A stretch of DNA of 64,000 bases from Aliidongia dinghuensis (lineage in GTDB: Bacteria; Pseudomonadota; Alphaproteobacteria; ATCC43930; CGMCC-115725): assembly GCF_014643535.1 (NCBI RefSeq), contig NZ_BMJQ01000001.1:372001-436000 (forward strand). Reading direction: 5' to 3'. The notes under the pieces are model-generated. The model did not search any database and was not told where the DNA came from. It worked only from the letters and a program-made list of their open reading frames with translations. Each line of letters opens with the position of its first letter. Positions within the stretch are counted from its first letter, which is position 1. The translations under genes and the position numbers were made by a program. Shown here piece by piece: positions 15,902 through 24,876 of the stretch.

Positions 15902-16519
15902 ATGCATCGGCTGTTGCCGGCCGTCGTGGCACTGCTGGCTGTTTCCGCAGGTCCGGCGCGGGCGGCGATTCCGGGACAGAACCCGGACTGGCCCTGCCAG
16001 CAGCGCTTCGTGCCGGCGCTCACGGCCGGGACGTTCTGGAACGGGCCGCTGCCGGATAAGGCGGACTGGCACGCCGACCCGCGAGTGGCGGCGCTCGTCG
16101 CCGATGCGGCGCCGCGCGAGGTGCCGCTCGACGAGAGCCACGCGAAGCTCGCGGCCTTCGCCAAGCGCTTGAAGCCGGCCGAGCGGCGGCGCGTGCTGCC
16201 GGTCCTGTTCCTGGGCCTCGTCGACGCGACGAACGACCAGCGGCACGAGGTCATGGGCCGGATCGAGGAGCTGACGCGGCGGCAGCGTGAGCTCGGCGAC
16301 GTGATCGCCCATGTCACCGACGAACTGCAGGCGATTTCTCCGGACGCGACGGGCGATGCGGCCGCCCGCCGTGCCGAGATCGTGCAACGCCGCGACTTCG
16401 TCGTGCGCAGCTTCGAGGAGACGCAGCGCACCATGCGCTACGCCTGCGAGGTGCCGGTCGAACTCGAGGCGCGGCTCGGCGACTATGCGCGGCTCCTGCA
16501 GGCCGACACCGGACACTGA
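15902..16519 (+). CDS. exported helical protein of unknown function, end of the ped/lut-like operon
   Basis: A 205-residue protein with a clean signal peptide (HRLLPAVVALLAVSAGPARA), a PCQQRF motif soon after cleavage, then a mostly helical, charged region (RIEELTRRQRELGDVIAHVTDELQAIS, RRDFVVRSFEETQRTMRYACEVPVELEARLG). ATG at 15902 has AAGGGG 7 bases upstream; an in-frame ATG at 15875 overlaps the permease stop and would place nine residues before the signal. Two cysteines are retained. Its position suggests a periplasmic accessory of the transporter. Confidence 0.75.
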   Translation: MHRLLPAVVALLAVSAGPARAAIPGQNPDWPCQQRFVPALTAGTFWNGPLPDKADWHADPRVAALVADAAPREVPLDESHAKLAAFAKRLKPAERRRVLPVLFLGLVDATNDQRHEVMGRIEELTRRQRELGDVIAHVTDELQAISPDATGDAAARRAEIVQRRDFVVRSFEETQRTMRYACEVPVELEARLGDYARLLQADTGH

Positions 16520-16557
16520 AAGAAAAAAGGCGCCTCCGGCCTTGTCGGCCGGAGGCG
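16519..16557 (-). terminator. intrinsic terminator for gfa (minus strand)
   Basis: A perfect 11-bp stem CGCCTCCGGCC (16531-16541) with 16547-16557 and a 5-base loop. An A-rich run at 16519-16528 on the + strand becomes a U tract on the minus strand. It therefore serves the gfa transcript, though the hairpin could also stop the convergent operon. Confidence 0.75.
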
Positions 16558-16646
16558 AAGAGGGGCTCGTACCGAGATCGGCTGCCCCCCGGGGAGCTGC
16601 CGGGCTCGGGGAGTGGGCCCGGCAGGGGAGAAGATTGCGGTGCCGT

Positions 16647-17222
16647 TCAGGCCCTGAGCACGCCCGAGGCCTTCGCGGCCTGGGTCGCAAGGAAGTCCAT
16701 GAGGGGCGGCGACAGGCAGTCGTACGGCTCGAGGCCGAGTTCCTTCAGCCGCGAGCGCACGGCGCCCTGGTTCGCCGGATCGGCACCGGACTCGATGATG
16801 GAGGAGACGAATGCGGCGAATTCCGGCGGCGACCAGCCCGTCTCTTGCGAGAGCTCGGTATGGATGAAGTCCAAGCCGTAGAGCGGATGCTTGGCATTCT
16901 CGATGCGGCCGTACATGTGAACGCCGCAGCCCTTGCAGGCATGGCGCTGGATCGCGGCCGACGGGTCGACGACGGCAAGCTTGTCCGCGTTTTCGGTCAC
17001 CTGCAGATTTTCGCGCGGCACGACCGCGATCATCGCGAACTGGGCGCCCTGGGGCTTCCAGCACTTGGTGCAGCCGCAGACGTGATTGTGCGCGCTCTGG
17101 CCCTTGATGGTCACCACGACCGGGTTCTGTGCGCACTTGCAGGTAAGGGTGCCCCCGCCAAAATTCGGTGCGGCCGGCTTCCAGCCGTGATCGACCGACG
17201 GATGGATCGAAATCGCGCTCAT
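16647..17222 (-). CDS. gfa: S-(hydroxymethyl)glutathione synthase (glutathione-dependent formaldehyde-activating enzyme)
   Basis: A 191-residue zinc protein of the GFA family, which speeds condensation of formaldehyde with glutathione. Cysteine motifs are visible: [18 protein letters not shown] and [14 protein letters not shown]. The ATG at 17222 follows GGAGGAAA; upstream in-frame sequence is Arg-rich noise. Length and motifs match Paracoccus Gfa. Together with frmA and fghA it would clear formaldehyde produced by XoxF. Confidence 0.93.
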   Translation of the reverse strand: MSAISIHPSVDHGWKPAAPNFGGGTLTCKCAQNPVVVTIKGQSAHNHVCGCTKCWKPQGAQFAMIAVVPRENLQVTENADKLAVVDPSAAIQRHACKGCGVHMYGRIENAKHPLYGLDFIHTELSQETGWSPPEFAAFVSSIIESGADPANQGAVRSRLKELGLEPYDCLSPPLMDFLATQAAKASGVLRA

Positions 17223-17543
17223 CAGAAGTTTCCTCCGCAATAGACGTTTTTCTCCGGTCGGCCCAGCCGGTCCCCGATCCCACGTCGACGACCGCCCGGA
17301 ACCTGAAATCCCGTTGCGTTGCAAGGTAGTGGGCTGCCGCCTCACGTCCCGAGGACGAAGAAGTCCGGGACGAGCCGTGTCCGCCGCCGCTATCTTCGAC
17401 GGCGTGGCGGGCCTCGCCAATAGTACTTAGGGACAAGACGGTTCTCTCTCTGATGGCAACGGCTCGAATCTGTTCCCGCTTGGTGATTCCCTGCAACCTC
17501 GGCTAGTATCGGCAGCAGGGAGTAAGGCCCAGAGAGGCCGGGT
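17223..17543. promoter_or_regulatory. divergent region gfa / response regulator with motif AGTACTTAGGG
   Basis: About 320 bp with no gene. GCCAATAGTACTTAGGGACA occupies 17416-17435; its GCCAATAGT-N-CT core repeats the site at 11753-11764, and the AGTACTTAGGG part resembles the pqqA and xoxF sites. It lies 112 bp before the response-regulator start and about 195 bp from gfa. Confidence 0.45.
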
Positions 17544-18209
17544 ATGAAAAAGATCGTCATCGCGGATGATCACCCCATGATCCGGGGTGCTCTGGCACTT
17601 TCCTTGGCGGCGACCACAGCATTCGGCAAGATCGAGGTCATCGAGACCTCGACGCTTGGCGAGCTGTTCAATCGGCTGGCCGAAAGTGGCGAGGCCGATC
17701 TCGTCCTGCTGGATCTGCGCATGCCCGGCGTCAACGGGTTCGAGGGGCTCCTGACCCTGCGCAGCCGGTTCCCGACGACGCCGGTCGTGATCATCTCGGC
17801 GCTCGAGGATCCGCAGCTCGTTGCCGAGGCGCTGGCGCTCGGTGCCGCCGGCTTCATTCCGAAATCGACGCCGCGCCACGAGATCGTGCGCGCGCTCAAT
17901 CTCGTTGCGGCTGGTGAGACCTACACGCCGCCGCATCTGCAGGAATGCGTGGCGTCGACCGATCGTGTCGACGCGGAGCTCGCCCAGCGCCTGAGCTCGC
18001 TGACGCCCCAGCAGCGCAAGGTGCTGCAGCTGCTCGGCACCGGCAAGCTCAACAAGGAAATCGCCTACGAGCTCGATATCGCCGAGACCACGGTCAAGGC
18101 CCATGTCTCGAGCATCCTGCACAAGCTCAACGTCTATAGCCGGACCCAGGCCGTAGTGATGGCCGGGCGGCTGCACCTGACGAGCTTCGGCGACATCGCC
18201 GAAGTTTAA
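17544..18209 (+). CDS. LuxR/NarL-type response regulator (ExaE-like)
   Basis: A 221-residue two-domain regulator. The receiver has IVIADDHPM (acidic pocket), LVLLDLRMPG (phospho-Asp about residue 57), VVIISAL and FIPKS (Lys). The C-terminal LuxR helix-turn-helix reads LSSLTPQQRKVLQLLGTGKLNKEIAYELDIAETTVKAHVSSILHKL. In Pseudomonas the ExaE/AgmR-type regulators of this class control PQQ-alcohol dehydrogenase and pqq genes, so a similar role is likely here. The candidate kinase is at 18663-21308. Confidence 0.9.
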   Translation: MKKIVIADDHPMIRGALALSLAATTAFGKIEVIETSTLGELFNRLAESGEADLVLLDLRMPGVNGFEGLLTLRSRFPTTPVVIISALEDPQLVAEALALGAAGFIPKSTPRHEIVRALNLVAAGETYTPPHLQECVASTDRVDAELAQRLSSLTPQQRKVLQLLGTGKLNKEIAYELDIAETTVKAHVSSILHKLNVYSRTQAVVMAGRLHLTSFGDIAEV

Positions 18210-18377
18210 GGGCTTCCAAGGTTAACGGGCTTTCGAGCTTGGGGGCGCTCCGAGAGTGAGATTGCCCGGGCCGAGCACGCGCCCGTCCCTCCGACAGGAC
18301 TTCAATCCGCCTGGCTGGCAACCTACTTGCATCAGAAACTTGCCTGCCCATCTAGTTTAATTATTGAACTGGATTGG

Positions 18378-18644
18378 ATGTCAGCGGTGATGTCGAGCAC
18401 TCAGTCGAACGGAGCGTCGCTCCGAAGCGGCGCGGCACGGTTCGGCTTGCTGGCCGGATTGGTTCTCGCGCTCGCTTCCTGTGCGGCCCCCGATCGCGGC
18501 AATTGCCTGCAGAGCCGGACCGAGACCAGATACCATCCGGCCTCGGTCTTCCTCGGCGGGAATGGCTACTCCCACGAGTGGGAGCCCAGCGAGGAAAAGG
18601 TGTGCACGCTCTGGGAATATCCTGACGGCAAGCCGAAAGGCTGA
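18378..18644 (+). CDS. small putative lipoprotein
   Basis: A protein of about 88 residues. After MSAVMSSTQSNGASLRSGAAR comes a hydrophobic stretch ending LALASCAAP, a good lipobox with Cys about residue 36, so it is probably anchored to a membrane. The mature part has two more cysteines (GNCLQSRTE, KVCTLWEYPDG). The start is uncertain: ATG 18378 (GGATTGG just upstream) or 18390. It converges on the hybrid kinase gene, 18 bp between stops. Function unknown. Confidence 0.6.
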   Translation: MSAVMSSTQSNGASLRSGAARFGLLAGLVLALASCAAPDRGNCLQSRTETRYHPASVFLGGNGYSHEWEPSEEKVCTLWEYPDGKPKG

Positions 18645-18662
18645 GGCCGCGGTCGGGCCGTC

Positions 18663-21308
18663 CTAAGGCAGGAGCTGGCTCAGGAGCGCGCGGAGCTGCG
18701 CCGGTTTCAGCGGCTTGCGCAGCAGCCACAGGCCGTGCTGCTGCACCTGGTCCTGCACCGCCGCCGCGTGATTGGCCGTGATGATGATGCCCGGCACCGA
18801 CCGGCCGAGCGCCTGCCGGATGCGGGCGATCTCGGTGATGCCGGTCTGGCCGGCATCCAGGTGATAGTCGGCAATCACCAGGTCCGGCGGCCGCGGCAGC
18901 CGTTCGAGCAGGCCCAGCGCCTCGTCGCCGGAAGCCGCGACCGCGGCGGTGCAGCCCCAGCCCTCGAGCATCGCCTGCATGCCGGCAAGGATGCTCTGCT
19001 GGTCGTCGACCACCAGCAGCATCGGGTCGGCGAAGGCACCGGGCGTCCGGCGGGCCGTCGGACGGCGTGCTGCCGCCGGCTGCTTGTGGCCGAGTGGTAC
19101 CGTCACGGAAAAGACCGAGCCGCGGCCCAGGACCGAGCGGGTCTCGATCGGCAGGTCGAGCATCTTGGCCGCGCGCTTCACGATGGCGAGACCGAGCCCA
19201 ATGCCCTGGTCGTGCTCGCGGCCGGTGTCGAGCCGGCGGAATTCCTCGAAGATCTCGTCCAATTTGTCCGCCGGGATGCCGGGGCCGGTGTCCCAGACCT
19301 CGATCTTGAGGCCGCCGCCGCGCCGACGGCAGCCGATGAGCACACGCCCCTCTCCGGTATAGCGGATGGCGTTCGACAGGAAGTTCTGCACGATGCTGCG
19401 CAACAGGCGGATATCGCTGCGCACGACGGCGCGGGACGGCACGTGCCGGAGCGCGAGGCCGCGGTCCTGGGCGAGCGCCTGGTGCTCGGTCACGAGCGGG
19501 CCCAGGAGGCTCGCGATCGGGAAATCGACGAGCTCGGGCAGGACTGCGCCCGCGTCGAGCTTCGAGATGTCGAGCAGTGCTGCCAGCAGCTCCTCGACTG
19601 CGCTGAGCGAAATCTCGATGTTGCTGATAAGCCCGCGATTGGGCTTCGGATGGTCGAGATCGGCGAGCGCCGACACGAACAGGCGCGCCGCGTTCAAGGG
19701 CTGCAGCAGATCGTGGCTCGCGGCGGCGAGGAACCGGGTTTTGCTGATGTTGGCCTGCTCCGCCTCGCTTTTGGCGATCTGCAGCGCCTTCTCGATCTCG
19801 CGCCGATCGGAAATCTCGCGATGCAGCTGGTCGTTGAGGCGGGTCAAGGCGGCAGTCCGCTCGGCGACGCGCCGCTCCAGGGTCTCGTTCGCCTCCTTGA
19901 TCGCCGCATCGGCCTGGCGCCGCTCGGTAATGTCCTGCATCAACGTGAAGAAGCCGAGGCGCTGCCGCTCGTCGCCCAAGTGCGGCACGAAGCTGACATG
20001 GGCATAGCGCGGCTCGCGCGCGCCGGACGGCGTCAGCTCGATCTCGAAATCGGCCCGCTCGCCGGCGAGCGCCTGGTCGACGAAATCCTTGCGGCGGTCG
20101 TAGATCTCCGGCGTCAGCAGGTCGCCCATCTCGCGGCCCAGGATCTCCTCGACCGGCCGGTCGAGCCATTGCCGATAGGGCTCGTTGACGAACTGGTAGC
20201 GCTCTTCCGCATCGACATAGGCGATGAGTGCCGGCATGGCGTCGGTGACGAGGCGGATGCGGCGCTCGCCGTCGCGCAGCGCCTCCTCGGACCGCTTGCG
20301 CCGGGTGATGTCGGTGAAGGTCAGCACGAAGCCGCCGTCCGGCATGGGGTTGCGGTCGACGTGCAGGATACGCCCGCTGCGCCAGATCTGCTCGAAGCCG
20401 AGCGGCAGCGCACCCTCCTCGGGATTGAGGAAGCCCGGCTGGGCGATGCCGTGCTCGCCCAGCGTGCGGTTGAAGGCGCGCAGGTCGTCGAACCCGGCAC
20501 CCGGCGCCACGCAGGCTGGCGGCAGGTCGAGCAGCCGCACGAATTCATTGTTCCAGGCGACGAGCGCCAGCTGGCGGTCGTAGACCGCAACGCCCTGGAA
20601 GATGTTGTCGAGCGTCGCCTGCAGCAGGACGGTCTTTTGGGCGAGCTCGGCCTCGCGCTGCTGCGTCTCGGCCCGCTTCAGGTTGGTGATGTCGGTATAG
20701 ATGCCGACGATGCCGCCGTCGCGGGTCCGCTTCTCGTTGACCTGCATCCAGCGGCCGTCGCTCAAGGCATGGACCGAGGGGCCGTGGCTGTCGGCGTGCT
20801 GCTGCATCCGGCGCTCGATCCAGCCGTCCGGGTCGCGATAGGCGTCGAGCACGCATTTGTGGTGGATCGCCAGATGGACGATGTCGGCGAACAGCATGCC
20901 GGTGTGGATGCGGTCGGCCATGCCCGGCCAGAAGGTAAGGTAGCGCTGGTTGAACAGCACGAGCCGGTCCGCCGCGTCGAACAGCGCGAAGCCCTCGCTG
21001 ATCGATTCGATGGCGGCGAGCAGGCGTAGGCGCGCGGTTTCCGCCTGCTCCTGGGCCTTGGCGGCTTGGTGGTAGGACTGCTCGAGATCGGCGAGCGTGC
21101 GCTCGAGGGCGAGCGTGCGGGCGCGGATCTGCGCCTCGAGCACGATTGCAGTCTGGAACAGCGAGAAGGCGGAGCCCTGGCCGTCCATGCTGCGCTCGAC
21201 CCGGTTGATCAGCACGCGGTTGATCCGTTCGAGCTTCGCGACCTTGCGCTCGAGATCTGCGATCCGTACCGCCTGGTCCAACGCCTTGCTGTTTTCCGCG
21301 ACCGTCAT
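18663..21308 (-). CDS. PAS-domain hybrid sensor histidine kinase (NahK/ErcS'-like)
   Basis: An 881-residue cytoplasmic hybrid kinase: N-terminal coiled coil (about 10-85), three PAS domains (about 95-470), HisKA with SHDLLQPLNAARLF (His near 532), an HATPase with NAIRYTGEG and DTGPGIP, and a C-terminal receiver with VVDDQQS and IADYHLDAG (Asp near 814). No membrane segments are seen. Its start overlaps the stop of a FIST gene (ATGA). The same pair, NosP-NahK, occurs in the exa ethanol-oxidation cluster of Pseudomonas aeruginosa, so it probably relays a signal to alcohol oxidation control. Confidence 0.9.
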   Translation of the reverse strand: MTVAENSKALDQAVRIADLERKVAKLERINRVLINRVERSMDGQGSAFSLFQTAIVLEAQIRARTLALERTLADLEQSYHQAAKAQEQAETARLRLLAAIESISEGFALFDAADRLVLFNQRYLTFWPGMADRIHTGMLFADIVHLAIHHKCVLDAYRDPDGWIERRMQQHADSHGPSVHALSDGRWMQVNEKRTRDGGIVGIYTDITNLKRAETQQREAELAQKTVLLQATLDNIFQGVAVYDRQLALVAWNNEFVRLLDLPPACVAPGAGFDDLRAFNRTLGEHGIAQPGFLNPEEGALPLGFEQIWRSGRILHVDRNPMPDGGFVLTFTDITRRKRSEEALRDGERRIRLVTDAMPALIAYVDAEERYQFVNEPYRQWLDRPVEEILGREMGDLLTPEIYDRRKDFVDQALAGERADFEIELTPSGAREPRYAHVSFVPHLGDERQRLGFFTLMQDITERRQADAAIKEANETLERRVAERTAALTRLNDQLHREISDRREIEKALQIAKSEAEQANISKTRFLAAASHDLLQPLNAARLFVSALADLDHPKPNRGLISNIEISLSAVEELLAALLDISKLDAGAVLPELVDFPIASLLGPLVTEHQALAQDRGLALRHVPSRAVVRSDIRLLRSIVQNFLSNAIRYTGEGRVLIGCRRRGGGLKIEVWDTGPGIPADKLDEIFEEFRRLDTGREHDQGIGLGLAIVKRAAKMLDLPIETRSVLGRGSVFSVTVPLGHKQPAAARRPTARRTPGAFADPMLLVVDDQQSILAGMQAMLEGWGCTAAVAASGDEALGLLERLPRPPDLVIADYHLDAGQTGITEIARIRQALGRSVPGIIITANHAAAVQDQVQQHGLWLLRKPLKPAQLRALLSQLLP

Positions 21309-22447
21309 GGCGCACCGATGATGACGCCGGTGAAAGTTTGGTTCACGTGCATCGACATATACTGTTCGCCGTAGGTGCAGAAGCCCACGACATGCTGCTC
21401 GACGAACAGTTTCGAGATGGCGGCCTTCAGACGGCGCTGCTCGATCTCGAGGTTCCTCAGCACGCAGTCGCAGCCGATGATGAGGTCGGGCGGGCCGACG
21501 TCCCGGCGCAGCCGGCGGAACAGTTCCTTCAAATCCTCCAGGATGTCGACGCCTTTGGCGACGGTCAGCACGATGCCTTCGTCGATCGCGCAGAAGAAGG
21601 TCAGGCTGTGGTCCGGGTTGACCTTCTGGATTGCCCGGACGTGGTATTGCCCGCCGACGCGCACCATGACCGGATGGGCGGCGAAGATCTTGGGCGAGAG
21701 CGGCTGGCCGTCGAGACCGACGAGCCGGGCATATTCGGAGGCGGCCGGCTCGGCATTGATCTCGTGGACGCGGCGCCGGTCGAGATCGGCGCCGGTCACG
21801 ACCATCTTGCAGTCGGTCGGCACGAAATGCTCGGTCTTGAACACGGCGAAGCGCCGTCGGGTCGTGATCAACAGCAGCACGGCGGCGTCGCTGACGAAAC
21901 GCCCGTCGTAGAAAACATAGCAGCGATTGAAGTCCAGACCGTCGCCCGCCGACCCGCCGACGAGCGGCATGCCGTTCAGCGTATTGCCGATGGCGCTCAC
22001 CAACTGCTCCTCCCGCACCGACATGCCGTCGACCAGGAGCAGGGCGAAGCTGCCGGCGTCGGCGAGCGGTCCGCGGCTCGTCTGTTCCGCCTGCTGGGCC
22101 ATGGCGGCCTGGGTCAGGTCGGCCGCCACCGCGATCGTGAAGTCCTGCAAATTCTCGAACAGCGCGGCGGCGACCGCGAAATCGCCCGCCGGGAAGCCGA
22201 TGCCGCTCAAGCCCCCGCTGATATAGCCGAACGGCGTGATCTCGCCGGCCGTGGTGCAGCCGAACACGGGCGTGTCACCGAAATAGTGGCGGATCGCGGC
22301 TGCAACCTGCGACGGATCGTAGCGCGGCGAGCAGAAGATCAGAGCGAAGCCGAGGTCGGGACCGCCGATCTGCTGATGCAGCGCGCCGACCGCCGACCAG
22401 GGATCGGCGGCATCGGAACCGCCTCTTCGCAACAGCGTAGTCGGCAT
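21305..22447 (-). CDS. FIST-domain sensor protein (NosP-like)
   Basis: A 380-residue protein with FIST N and C domains: FALIFCSPRYDPSQVAAAIRHYFGDTPVFGCTTAGEITPFGYISGG, MPLVGGSAGDGLDFNRCYVFYDG, and at the C-terminus VVGFCTYGEQYMSMHVNQTFTGVIIG. ATG at 22447 is preferred because of GGAGGTAG upstream; an ORF extension beyond is Arg-rich. NosP relatives bind heme and NO and regulate the adjacent kinase. Whether this one binds heme cannot be settled here. It is the first gene of the nosP-kinase operon, divergent from pqqA. Confidence 0.87.
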   Translation of the reverse strand: MPTTLLRRGGSDAADPWSAVGALHQQIGGPDLGFALIFCSPRYDPSQVAAAIRHYFGDTPVFGCTTAGEITPFGYISGGLSGIGFPAGDFAVAAALFENLQDFTIAVAADLTQAAMAQQAEQTSRGPLADAGSFALLLVDGMSVREEQLVSAIGNTLNGMPLVGGSAGDGLDFNRCYVFYDGRFVSDAAVLLLITTRRRFAVFKTEHFVPTDCKMVVTGADLDRRRVHEINAEPAASEYARLVGLDGQPLSPKIFAAHPVMVRVGGQYHVRAIQKVNPDHSLTFFCAIDEGIVLTVAKGVDILEDLKELFRRLRRDVGPPDLIIGCDCVLRNLEIEQRRLKAAISKLFVEQHVVGFCTYGEQYMSMHVNQTFTGVIIGAP

Positions 22448-22795
22448 CGGTCGTTCTACCTCCGCGGACCGATCAGACGCGCTCGCCACAGGGATGGCAA
22501 GCGCCACTGGGATGGCGGCTGGTCGGGACGGATCGAATGCCGGATCGCGCGCCGGCCGCTCGGGACACATCGGCCCGTACGAGTTGCAGCATTCAAAGCT
22601 GGCTCGCCGACGACAATGCTTCTTTAGTCGTATTGCACGCCTGGCGGAACGGCGTGCTGAATAGCGCGTTCGGAAGAGTATGTTCTCCGCGGAAACGGAG
22701 GCCACCGGATCGCGCGCCGTGCGAGAGCGGTTGCCGGTCCGTCGAGATCGTCCAGCCTAGTCCCAAATGCCAAATCACGGATGGAGGAAAGCGCG
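22448..22795. promoter_or_regulatory. pqqA / FIST divergent promoter region
   Basis: 348 bp with no gene. AGTCGTATTGC at 22626-22636 matches the motif found upstream of xoxF (AGTCGTAGGGC) in 9 of 11 positions and lies 160 bp before pqqA. It overlaps an inverted repeat GCACGCC/GGCGTGC (22635-22641 and 22651-22657). GGAGGAAAG at 22782-22790 is the pqqA ribosome-binding site. Confidence 0.5.
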
Positions 22796-22876
22796 ATGAC
22801 CTGGAAGACCCCGACAATCGTCGAAATCGCCCTCGGCGCCGAAATCAACTGCTACGCCTGCGCCGAACTCAAATAA
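22796..22876 (+). CDS. pqqA: PQQ precursor peptide
   Basis: A 26-residue peptide beginning MTWKTPTIVEIALG and ending with AELK, and too short for many gene callers. It carries the Glu-x3-Tyr pair in EINCY (Glu16, Tyr20), the two residues fused by PqqE and later enzymes into PQQ. A strong GGAGGAAAG lies 5-6 bases before the ATG. pqqB, pqqC, pqqD and pqqE follow in order. Composition and position make the identification essentially certain. Confidence 0.97.
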   Translation: MTWKTPTIVEIALGAEINCYACAELK

Positions 22877-22894
22877 CGTACGAAAGCCGGGGTT

Positions 22895-22914
22895 CGGCGG
22901 TCATCGCGCCGCCG
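22895..22914 (+). terminator. hairpin between pqqA and pqqB (possible attenuator)
   Basis: CGGCGG (22895-22900) pairs with CCGCCG (22909-22914) around an 8-base loop; no T run follows. In other bacteria pqqA is made in excess over pqqB and later genes, and a leaky hairpin here would give that ratio (inference). Confidence 0.4.
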
Positions 22915-22931
22915 GCCGTCGGATAAACGTG

Positions 22932-23849
22932 ATGCGCGTTGTCGTCCTCGGTGCGGCGGCCGGTGGGGGCTTTCCGCAATGGAACTCGCACGCCCCCGCG
23001 TGCCGGCGGGCGCGACGCGGCGACCGGGCGGCGCGGCCGGCGACGCAGGCCTCGCTCGCCGTCAGCCTTGACGGCGAGGCGTGGGTGCTCCTCAACGCCT
23101 CGCCCGATTTGCGGCAGCAGATCGAGGCGACACCGCAGCTCCAGCCGCGCGAGGGCCTGCGCTCCTCGCCGATCGCGGCCGTGGCGTTGACGGGCGGCGA
23201 CGTCGACGCCATCGCCGGCCTGCTCACGCTGCGCGAACGCCATCCCTTCACCATCTATGCGACGCGCCGCATCCATGCGGTGCTCGACGTCAATCCGATT
23301 TTCGAGGTGCTGGCGCGCGATCTGGTCGTCCGCCGGCCGATCGCGCTCGGAGAGGCCGTGACCGTAGCCGAGGCGGCGGACGGACGGCGCCTTGCCATCG
23401 AGTTTTTCGCCGTGCCGGGCAAGGTGCCGCTCTATCTCGAGCGGCCGGGAGAACCGCCGCCCATCATCGAGGGTGAGGAGACGATCGGCATCGCGGTCGG
23501 GGACGGGCAGCGGCGCCTGTGCTTCGTACCCGGCTGCGCCGCCATGACCGAGGCGCTCGCCCGCCGGCTCACCGGCGCCGACGCCGTGTTCTTCGACGGT
23601 ACGCTCTGGACCGACGACGAGATGATCCGCGCCGGGCTCGGCACCAAGACCGGTGGCCGCATGGGGCACATGAGCGTCGACGGCCCGGCCGGCACGCTTG
23701 CTGCGTTCAGCGCACTCGACATCGGGCGCAAAATCCTCATCCATATCAATAATTCCAATCCGGTGCTGCTCAGCGACTCGCCCGAGCGGGCGATCGTCGA
23801 GGCCGCGGGATGGGATGTCGCCCACGACGGGATGGAAGTGACGCTATGA
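22932..23849 (+). CDS. pqqB: PQQ biosynthesis protein PqqB
   Basis: A 305-residue metallo-beta-lactamase-fold protein. It starts MRVVVLGAAAGGGFPQWN, the PqqB signature, with LLNASPDLRQQI, FFDGTLWTDDEM, RMGHMSVDG and IHINNSNPVL further on. PqqB is an iron-dependent hydroxylase acting on the tyrosine-derived intermediate of PQQ synthesis. ATG 22932 is used; GTG 22929 is in frame just before it. The stop overlaps the pqqC start (ATGA). Confidence 0.97.
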   Translation: MRVVVLGAAAGGGFPQWNSHAPACRRARRGDRAARPATQASLAVSLDGEAWVLLNASPDLRQQIEATPQLQPREGLRSSPIAAVALTGGDVDAIAGLLTLRERHPFTIYATRRIHAVLDVNPIFEVLARDLVVRRPIALGEAVTVAEAADGRRLAIEFFAVPGKVPLYLERPGEPPPIIEGEETIGIAVGDGQRRLCFVPGCAAMTEALARRLTGADAVFFDGTLWTDDEMIRAGLGTKTGGRMGHMSVDGPAGTLAAFSALDIGRKILIHINNSNPVLLSDSPERAIVEAAGWDVAHDGMEVTL

Positions 23850-24586
23850 CCGCTGGTCCGATGTCGCCCGACGCGCTCGAAGCCGCCTTGAGGGCGATCG
23901 GGGCAGAGCGCTACCACAACCTGCACCCGTTCCACCGGCGCCTGCATGGCGGCGATTTGAACCGCGGCCAGGTTCAGGCCTGGGCACTCAACCGCTACTA
24001 TTACCAGAGCCGCATCCCCGCCAAGGACGCGAGCCTGCTCGCGCGCTTGCCGACCGCCGATCTGCGCCGGGCCTGGCGCAGCCGGCTCGAGGATCACGAC
24101 GGTACGGCGCCCGGCACCGGCGGCGTCGCGCGCTGGCTCAAGCTGGCCGAGGGTGTCGGGCTCGAGCGCGCCTATGTCGAATCGACGGCGGGCATCCTTG
24201 CCGGCACGCGCTTCGCAGTCGACGCTTATGTCGCCCTCGTCCGCGAGCGCAGCATCCTCGAGGCGATCGCCTCGTCGCTGACCGAGCTGTTCTCGCCGAC
24301 CATCATCGCGGAGCGCGTCTCGGGCATGCTCGCGCATTACTCGTTCGTGACGCCGGAGACGCTCGCCTATTTCACGCCGCGCCTGACGCAGGCGCCGCGC
24401 GACGCCGATTTCGCGCTGGGATATGTGCGCGAGCACGCGGTGACGGTCGAGCAGCAGGAGGCCGTGCTGGCGGCACTGCGCTTCAAGTGCGACGTGCTCT
24501 GGTCGCAGCTCGACGCGCTCCATTTCGCCTATGTCGAGCCCGGTTTCATCCCGCCGGGCGCCTTCGTGCCGGACGATCGGCGATGA
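23846..24586 (+). CDS. pqqC: pyrroloquinoline-quinone synthase
   Basis: A 246-residue helical oxidase that performs the last ring closure and eight-electron oxidation of PQQ synthesis. Typical segments: [86 protein letters not shown] and [20 protein letters not shown]. Length is normal. It overlaps pqqB and pqqD by 4 bp each. Confidence 0.97.
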   Translation: MTAGPMSPDALEAALRAIGAERYHNLHPFHRRLHGGDLNRGQVQAWALNRYYYQSRIPAKDASLLARLPTADLRRAWRSRLEDHDGTAPGTGGVARWLKLAEGVGLERAYVESTAGILAGTRFAVDAYVALVRERSILEAIASSLTELFSPTIIAERVSGMLAHYSFVTPETLAYFTPRLTQAPRDADFALGYVREHAVTVEQQEAVLAALRFKCDVLWSQLDALHFAYVEPGFIPPGAFVPDDRR

Positions 24587-24876
24587 GCGTCCCCCCCGAC
24601 AAAATGGCGGCCGAAGAGCGCGTGCCGGCGTTCGGCCGCGGCGTGAAGTTCCGCTTCGACGAGGTGCGGCAGGCCTGGGTCCTGCTGGCGCCGGAACGGC
24701 TGTTCGTGCCGGACGAGCAAGCGGTCGAGATCCTGAAGCTGGTCGACGGCGTGCGCAGCCTCGGCGCCATCGTCGACGACCTGGTCGCCCGCTACGACGC
24801 GCCGCGCCCGCTCATCGCCGGCGACGTCGCGCGGCTCTTGGGCGATCTCGCCGACAAGGGAGCGATCAGTCTATGA
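24583..24876 (+). CDS. pqqD: PQQ biosynthesis peptide chaperone PqqD
   Basis: A 97-residue RiPP recognition element that binds the PqqA peptide and presents it to PqqE. The core is [55 protein letters not shown]. It is a separate gene here, not fused to pqqC or pqqE as in some methylotrophs. It overlaps both neighbours by ATGA. Confidence 0.96.
   Translation: MSVPPDKMAAEERVPAFGRGVKFRFDEVRQAWVLLAPERLFVPDEQAVEILKLVDGVRSLGAIVDDLVARYDAPRPLIAGDVARLLGDLADKGAISL

Noticed and set aside
18735..21029. Long open frame (764 codons) on the + strand opposite the hybrid kinase gene
   Set aside because: GC-rich codon bias keeps antisense frames open; the protein is Arg/Ala/Glu/Val-rich with no domain, while the minus strand encodes clear PAS, kinase and receiver domains.
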